Shown here: positions 59,604-64,000 of the stretch, one piece after another | Layout of the letters: each line of letters begins with the position of its first letter | Position numbering within the stretch: the first letter of the stretch is position 1 | From: Nitrosomonas sp. | GTDB taxonomy: Bacteria; Pseudomonadota; Gammaproteobacteria; Burkholderiales; Nitrosomonadaceae | Direction of reading: 5' to 3' | DNA: 64,000 bases | Assembly (NCBI RefSeq): GCF_019635155.1 | Contig: NZ_JAHBZY010000004.1 | Span: 111,981 to 175,980 of the forward strand | The notes under the pieces: model-generated | Database searches by the model: none | What the model was told of the DNA's origin: nothing | What the model saw: the letters and a program-made list of their open reading frames with translations, nothing else | Program-made: the position numbers and the translations under genes

Positions 59604-60377
59604 TCATTCTTCTGCAACAGTTTTATTATCAACATTGGAGGTAGTTTTTAAATCACCGTCAGATATATTAATGATTGATTTTTTAGATATCTTTCTTTTC
59701 TCATTATCTGAATTTGCATTATTGTGTGATGATAAATTCAATTCATTTTTTCCAAGAATTTCACCTTTAAAAATCCATACTTTTATGCCTATAATTCCAT
59801 AGGTCGTTTGAGCTTGCGCTGTTCCATAATCTAAATCAGCTCTTATTGTATGTAGCGGAACTCTTCCTTCACGATACCATTCTGTCCGAGCAATCTCGAT
59901 GCCATTTAACCGACCTGAACTCATAATCTTTATTCCTTGTGCTCCAAGCCTCATCGCATTTTGCATGGCTCTTTTCATTGCACGTCGAAACATTATCCTT
60001 TTTTCCAATTGCTGAGCAATATTGTCAGCAATTAGCTGCGCATCCAATTCAGGTTTACGAATTTCTTCTATGTTAACATGAACAGGGACGTCCACTCTTT
60101 TTTGAAGCTCACTACGTAAAACTTCTATATCCTCTCCTTTCTTACCGATAACAACCCCAGGCCTTGAGCTAAATATTGTAATCCTTGCATTCTTCGATGG
60201 TCGTTCTATCAGAATTCTCCCTACAGATGCATTCTTTAATTTTTCATGTAGAAAATGACGAACCTTTATATCTTCATTAAGCATTTTGGCAAAATCATTA
60301 CTATTTGCATACCAACGAGATTGCCAGTTTTTATTTACTGATAGCCGAAAGCCTATTGGATGTATTTTTTGTCCCAT
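59604..60377 (-). CDS. rpsC: 30S ribosomal protein S3 with extended tail
   Basis: Forms part of the mRNA entry tunnel and helicase. 257 residues, about 25 longer than the E. coli protein. The KH domain ([20 protein letters not shown]) and the C-terminal domain are normal to GVIG-type [16 protein letters not shown]; then comes a roughly 45-residue serine-, asparagine- and lysine-rich tail ending [10 protein letters not shown]. Tails of S3 vary, so this is probably harmless. Confidence 0.96.
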   Translation of the reverse strand: MGQKIHPIGFRLSVNKNWQSRWYANSNDFAKMLNEDIKVRHFLHEKLKNASVGRILIERPSKNARITIFSSRPGVVIGKKGEDIEVLRSELQKRVDVPVHVNIEEIRKPELDAQLIADNIAQQLEKRIMFRRAMKRAMQNAMRLGAQGIKIMSSGRLNGIEIARTEWYREGRVPLHTIRADLDYGTAQAQTTYGIIGIKVWIFKGEILGKNELNLSSHNNANSDNEKRKISKKSIINISDGDLKTTSNVDNKTVAEE

Positions 60378-60391
60378 GGACTATTATAACC

Positions 60392-60739
60392 TTATTTTAA
60401 TTTCTCAATATTATCGCCTACTGTCAGCGATATATGACAAGTAGGTTTAAGAATCCTGTTTCCGCGTCCTTTAGCTCTAGGACTCGTACGTTTCATGAAC
60501 ATTCCTCTATCGACGTAAACAGAAGTGATAATAAGCTCATCAATATCTGCCCCATCATTGTGCTCTGCGTTTGCGATGGCAGATTCTAACAACATGCGCA
60601 TAATAGCGGCACCCTTCTTAGGGCTAAATTGCAATATATGTAAAGCTTTATCGACTGGTAATCCCCTTATTTGATCTGCCACCAACCTTCCCTTTTGGGC
60701 TGACAAACGAGCACCTCTTAAAATCGCCATTGTTTCCAT
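60392..60739 (-). CDS. rplV: 50S ribosomal protein L22
   Basis: Lines the exit tunnel. About 115 residues; start chosen at 60739 ([18 protein letters not shown]) in a run of three ATGs, because AGGA then lies eight bases upstream; 60730 is also possible. The signature [20 protein letters not shown] is complete. Confidence 0.96.
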   Translation of the reverse strand: METMAILRGARLSAQKGRLVADQIRGLPVDKALHILQFSPKKGAAIMRMLLESAIANAEHNDGADIDELIITSVYVDRGMFMKRTSPRAKGRGNRILKPTCHISLTVGDNIEKLK

Positions 60740-60748
60740 CATCATTTC

Positions 60749-61030
60749 CTAACGTTTCGTTACGGCCTTTTTATCACCGGCATGTCCTTTAAATGTCCTT
60801 GTCAGCGAAAACTCACCAAATTTATGACCAACCATATTTTCGGTTACAAAAACCGGTATGTGCTGTTTTCCGTTGTGCACAGCCACAGTAAATCCAATGA
60901 AGTCAGGTATTATTGTCGAACGCCTTGACCAAGTTTTAATGGGTTTTTTCTCATTCTTTTCACGAGCCTTTTCAACTTTATTCTGTAAATGAATATCTAC
61001 GAATGGTCCCTTTTTAATTGAGCGTGCCAT
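60749..61030 (-). CDS. rpsS: 30S ribosomal protein S19
   Basis: Head protein at the B1a bridge. 93 residues with [20 protein letters not shown] and the signature [20 protein letters not shown]. Between rplB (8-base gap) and rplV. Confidence 0.98.
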   Translation of the reverse strand: MARSIKKGPFVDIHLQNKVEKAREKNEKKPIKTWSRRSTIIPDFIGFTVAVHNGKQHIPVFVTENMVGHKFGEFSLTRTFKGHAGDKKAVTKR

Positions 61031-61038
61031 TTATTTAA

Positions 61039-61872
61039 CTAACCTCTTTTTGAATAACGATGCCTTACAATCATTGTTTCTGTTCGTTTATTATTTCGAG
61101 TTCTATACCCCTTCGCGGGCACACCCCATGGGCTTACTGGATGTCTTCCGGCTGACGTTCTACCTTCACCGCCTCCATGAGGATGGTCTATAGGATTCAT
61201 TGCTACCCCCCTTACTGTTGGTCTTACACCACGCCATCTCACAGCACCAGCTTTTCCTATTGATCGTAGATTATGTTCCATATTTCCAACTTCACCGATG
61301 GTTGCTCGACAATCAATATGAACTCGGCGCATTTCGCCTGAACGTAATTTAATTTGCGCGTAATTCCCTTCTCTGGCTTGCAATTGCGCTGATGCTCCCG
61401 CCGATCTGGCCAACTGTGCACCCTTTCCTGGAAGTAACTCGACGCAATGAATGACAGTGCCCATCGGAATATTCCGCAATGGCAGCGCGTCGCCGATCCT
61501 TATCTGCGCATTACTTCCACTACTGATTTTTGATCCAACAGACAATCCCTTAGGAGCAATTATGTATCTTCTTTCACCGTCTTGATAACACAACAAGGCA
61601 ACATTCGCAGTTCTATTCGGATCATATTCAATCCTTTCTACTGTTGCTAAAATATTATCTTTGTTGCGTTTAAAGTCTATTAGACGATAGTGGTGTTTAT
61701 GCCCCCCACCATGGTGTCTAACTGTGATATGGCCATGGTGATTACGGCCTGCCTTTTTATTTTGCTTTTCAATTAAACTCTTATAAGGCTTTCCTTTATG
61801 CAATTCCTTATTTACTAATTTAACTACCGATCTTTTACCCGGCGACGTTGGTTTTAATTTTATTAGCGCCAT
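61039..61872 (-). CDS. rplB: 50S ribosomal protein L2
   Basis: Central to peptidyl transferase assembly. 277 residues; the C-terminal signature [20 protein letters not shown] with the critical histidine is present. The start overlaps the stop of rplW by one base. Confidence 0.98.
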   Translation of the reverse strand: MALIKLKPTSPGKRSVVKLVNKELHKGKPYKSLIEKQNKKAGRNHHGHITVRHHGGGHKHHYRLIDFKRNKDNILATVERIEYDPNRTANVALLCYQDGERRYIIAPKGLSVGSKISSGSNAQIRIGDALPLRNIPMGTVIHCVELLPGKGAQLARSAGASAQLQAREGNYAQIKLRSGEMRRVHIDCRATIGEVGNMEHNLRSIGKAGAVRWRGVRPTVRGVAMNPIDHPHGGGEGRTSAGRHPVSPWGVPAKGYRTRNNKRTETMIVRHRYSKRG

Positions 61873-62207
61873 TACTTAGCCTCAGTACTTGAGAAATTAG
61901 TAAAATTTAATTCTTGGCCTTCTTTGATACTTACTATTGCTTTTTTCCAATCACTTCTGGCTCCCAAAAAGCGTCCAAATCTTTTTTTCTTTCCTTTAAT
62001 TGTGATAGTTTTTACACTCTTTACTTCTATCTTCTGATCTTTCCATAAAAGTTCGATCGCATCTTTTATTTCTTTTTTGGTCGCATTGAGTGCAACACGA
62101 AAAATGGTTTGATTATTTTTCTCCCCAACAAAGGTTGCTTTTTCTGATATATGCGGAGCTAAAATTATTTTCAATAATCTTTCATGTTTAATTTTAAATT
62201 CGCTCAT
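61872..62207 (-). CDS. rplW: 50S ribosomal protein L23
   Basis: Docking site for trigger factor and SRP at the exit tunnel. 111 residues; core [20 protein letters not shown] and [20 protein letters not shown]. The start overlaps the rplD stop (four bases). Confidence 0.97.
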   Translation of the reverse strand: MSEFKIKHERLLKIILAPHISEKATFVGEKNNQTIFRVALNATKKEIKDAIELLWKDQKIEVKSVKTITIKGKKKRFGRFLGARSDWKKAIVSIKEGQELNFTNFSSTEAK

Positions 62208-62818
62208 GCCAGAAGCTCCTCAAATTTTCTTAATCCATCCGCAGTAATCAAAATCTTTTTAAATTTTAATAAACTTACTGGATCGGCATTTTGCACTTCA
62301 ACAACAGAGACTTGAGGTACATTCCGAGAAGATAGATATAAATTTTCATCAATTTCATGCGTAATGACCATAACTTCTTTCACGCCTAAAGATGCTATTT
62401 TCTTTATGAATTCTTTTGTTCTTGGAGATTCGACATTAATCCGATCCGCCACGACTAATCTACTATCCCTTATTAACTGAGAAAGAATTACACTCATGCC
62501 GGCTCGGTACATCTTCTTATTTAATTTCTTTTTGTAATTCTCGTTCGGTGAGTTTGGGAAAATTTTTCCACCGCCACGCCAAATAGGACTTGATGCCATA
62601 CCAGCTCTTGCACGTCCTGTTCCTTTTTGCCTCCAAGGCTTTCTTGTGGATTTCGCCACATCAGATCGTCCCTTTTGTGCTCTTGAAGCCATTCTTGCAT
62701 TTGATAAATATGCAGTGATTACTTGATGCACAAGTGTCTCATTATATTTTCTATCAAAAATTTGATCGGAAACAGTCACTTTCCCTTGCTTCTCATTCCC
62801 AATAAGCTCAAGTTCCAT
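62204..62818 (-). CDS. rplD: 50S ribosomal protein L4
   Basis: Tunnel protein; in E. coli also the S10 operon repressor. 204 residues; the extended loop [20 protein letters not shown] is canonical. 39 bases downstream of rplC. Confidence 0.97.
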   Translation of the reverse strand: MELELIGNEKQGKVTVSDQIFDRKYNETLVHQVITAYLSNARMASRAQKGRSDVAKSTRKPWRQKGTGRARAGMASSPIWRGGGKIFPNSPNENYKKKLNKKMYRAGMSVILSQLIRDSRLVVADRINVESPRTKEFIKKIASLGVKEVMVITHEIDENLYLSSRNVPQVSVVEVQNADPVSLLKFKKILITADGLRKFEELLA

Positions 62819-62857
62819 TGCTTATTCACCTTATTGCTGTTAATTATTTTGTTTAAT

Positions 62858-63499
62858 CTACTTATATTTTATACTCGGACATACGAAAACATTGCTTCCT
62901 TTGGAACCTGGTATTGCACCTTTTATTAACAGCAATTTTCTTTCATTATCTATCCTTAGTATTTCAAGATTCTGAGTTGTTCTTCTGACGTTCCCCATAT
63001 GTCCCGACATCTTTTTGCCTGGAAAAACCCGCCCTGGATCTTGTGCCATTCCTATTGAGCCTGGTTTTCTATGTGCTTTCGAATTACCATGGCTAGTTCT
63101 ATTCGATGAAAAATGGTGCAACTTAATTGTTCCCGCATATCCCTTTCCAATTGTTGTTCCCGAGATATCTACTTTTTGACCGACTTGAAAAATATTGCTG
63201 TCAATTACCGTTCCAATATTTAATTGCTCTATTTCTTCATTTGAAACTCTAAATTCTTTCAATATTTTCCCTGCTTCCACGGCTGCTTTTGCGTAGTGCC
63301 CAGCACTTGGTTTTGATATACGATTAGCCTTTTTACTTCCAAAAGCAAGCTGTACTGCACAATAGCCATCAGTGTTGTTTCTTTTTAATTGAGTAATTCT
63401 ATTATTTGATATATCTATAACAGTTACTGGCAAACTATCGCCGCTCTCTGTAAATATTCTTGTCATTCCAATTTTTTGACCGATTAAACCTAAGCTCAT
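62858..63499 (-). CDS. rplC: 50S ribosomal protein L3
   Basis: Nucleates 50S assembly near the peptidyl transferase centre. 213 residues; [20 protein letters not shown] at the start and the loop [20 protein letters not shown] are canonical. 93 bases after rpsJ. Confidence 0.97.
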   Translation of the reverse strand: MSLGLIGQKIGMTRIFTESGDSLPVTVIDISNNRITQLKRNNTDGYCAVQLAFGSKKANRISKPSAGHYAKAAVEAGKILKEFRVSNEEIEQLNIGTVIDSNIFQVGQKVDISGTTIGKGYAGTIKLHHFSSNRTSHGNSKAHRKPGSIGMAQDPGRVFPGKKMSGHMGNVRRTTQNLEILRIDNERKLLLIKGAIPGSKGSNVFVCPSIKYK

Positions 63500-63592
63500 T
63501 TTTATCCTCTATAGAGATACTCTTTTTCTGCTTTTTATTGGAGTAACTTTGAAGCCATTATCTATCTATAGCAGCAAATACTTTTATGCTGT

Positions 63593-63901
63593 TTACAATT
63601 TTATTTCTACATCCACTCCTGCCGGCAAATCTAATTTCATCAATGCATCGACAGTTTTGTCCGTAGGATCAATAATATCCATTAAGCGTAAGTGAGTTCT
63701 GATTTCAAATTGATCCCGCGAAGTTTTATTGACATGCGGTGATCGCAGTACATCAAAACGCTCTATTCTAGTCGGGAGAGGCACGGGGCCCTTGACAACC
63801 GCTCCCGTTCTTTTCGCTGTTTCCACAATCTCAAGCGCCGATTTATCTATTAATCGATAGTCGAAAGCTTTAAGCCGAATTCTAATCTTTTGACTTTGCA
63901 T
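63593..63901 (-). CDS. rpsJ: 30S ribosomal protein S10 (NusE)
   Basis: Head protein and transcription antitermination factor NusE. 102 residues; [20 protein letters not shown] and [20 protein letters not shown] are canonical. First gene of the S10 operon, 68 bases after the tuf stop, which fits the common str-S10 junction. Confidence 0.98.
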   Translation of the reverse strand: MQSQKIRIRLKAFDYRLIDKSALEIVETAKRTGAVVKGPVPLPTRIERFDVLRSPHVNKTSRDQFEIRTHLRLMDIIDPTDKTVDALMKLDLPAGVDVEIKL

Positions 63902-63969
63902 TTTATTTCCCTAGTATTCACATTCAATATTTGTGCATATTGAATTCAACTCCTAACAAGCTCTCAAAA

Positions 63970-64000
63970 TCATTCAATAATTTTTGCGACGACGCCGGCT
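63970..64000 (-). CDS. tuf: Elongation factor Tu, last residues
   Basis: Only the 3' end is inside the window: reading the minus strand gives AGVVAKIIE then TGA at 63970-63972, which is the conserved C terminus of bacterial EF-Tu. The position just before rpsJ matches the str operon order. Confidence 0.85.
   Translation of the reverse strand, partial: AGVVAKIIE

Overview
The window reads as chromosomal DNA of a betaproteobacterium, most like the Nitrosomonas group. This rests on gene order (ilvB-ilvH-ilvC-psd-pssA-leuA; bioB-F-H-C-D; pilM-N-O-P-Q beside a class A penicillin-binding protein; tuf-S10-spc-alpha), on two PEP-CTERM surface proteins, and on recalled protein resemblance. No search was run, so the genus is an inference. 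Almost every gene is full length. No rRNA, tRNA, CRISPR array or insertion sequence was recognised.

Layout. 1-1.3 kb: 3' end of proS overlapping a small lytic transglycosylase. 1.4-11.1 kb: a long minus-strand block with a nitrilase-family amidase, tldD, ilvBHC, psd, pssA, leuA and a TlpA-like thioredoxin; leuA has its own promoter and a leader that looks like an attenuator. 11.3-14.8 kb: glnE and a type IV pilin with a sigma-54-type promoter. 15.1-21 kb: a compact minus-strand run of a small protein, a patatin, TerC, a universal stress protein, a class II phosphodiesterase-like metallo-hydrolase and a GAF-domain PilB/GspE-type ATPase. 21-33 kb: an accessory stretch with a proline iminopeptidase, a SEFIR-TPR gene broken by a frameshift, a degenerate EAL-HDOD protein, a DUF6174 lipoprotein coupled to a CPBP-family membrane protein, CheV, small membrane proteins, two PEP-CTERM proteins and several genes I cannot name. 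33-37.6 kb: the biotin operon. 37.7-43.9 kb: comF, trmL and pilMNOPQ. 44-49.8 kb: mrcA, hemB, engB, coaX and a biotin-protein ligase that has lost its DNA-binding domain and has no normal start codon. 49.9-64 kb: the complete S10-spc-alpha ribosomal protein cluster, from the tail of tuf to rplQ.

How the parts fit. The first half serves branched-chain amino acid and phosphatidylethanolamine synthesis plus nitrogen control (GlnE). Pilus genes occur in three places (pilin, a PilB-like ATPase, pilMNOPQ). The biotin operon makes the cofactor that the truncated ligase attaches. Loss of the ligase's HTH domain means that it cannot repress bio genes in the way known from E. coli.

The items most worth a second look are the frameshifted SEFIR-TPR gene, the start-less HTH-less birA with a T8 tract, the hairpin array between engB and hemB, the candidate leuA attenuator, the GAF-ATPase/phosphodiesterase/Usp/TerC/patatin operon, and the A+T enrichment of the last third of the window.
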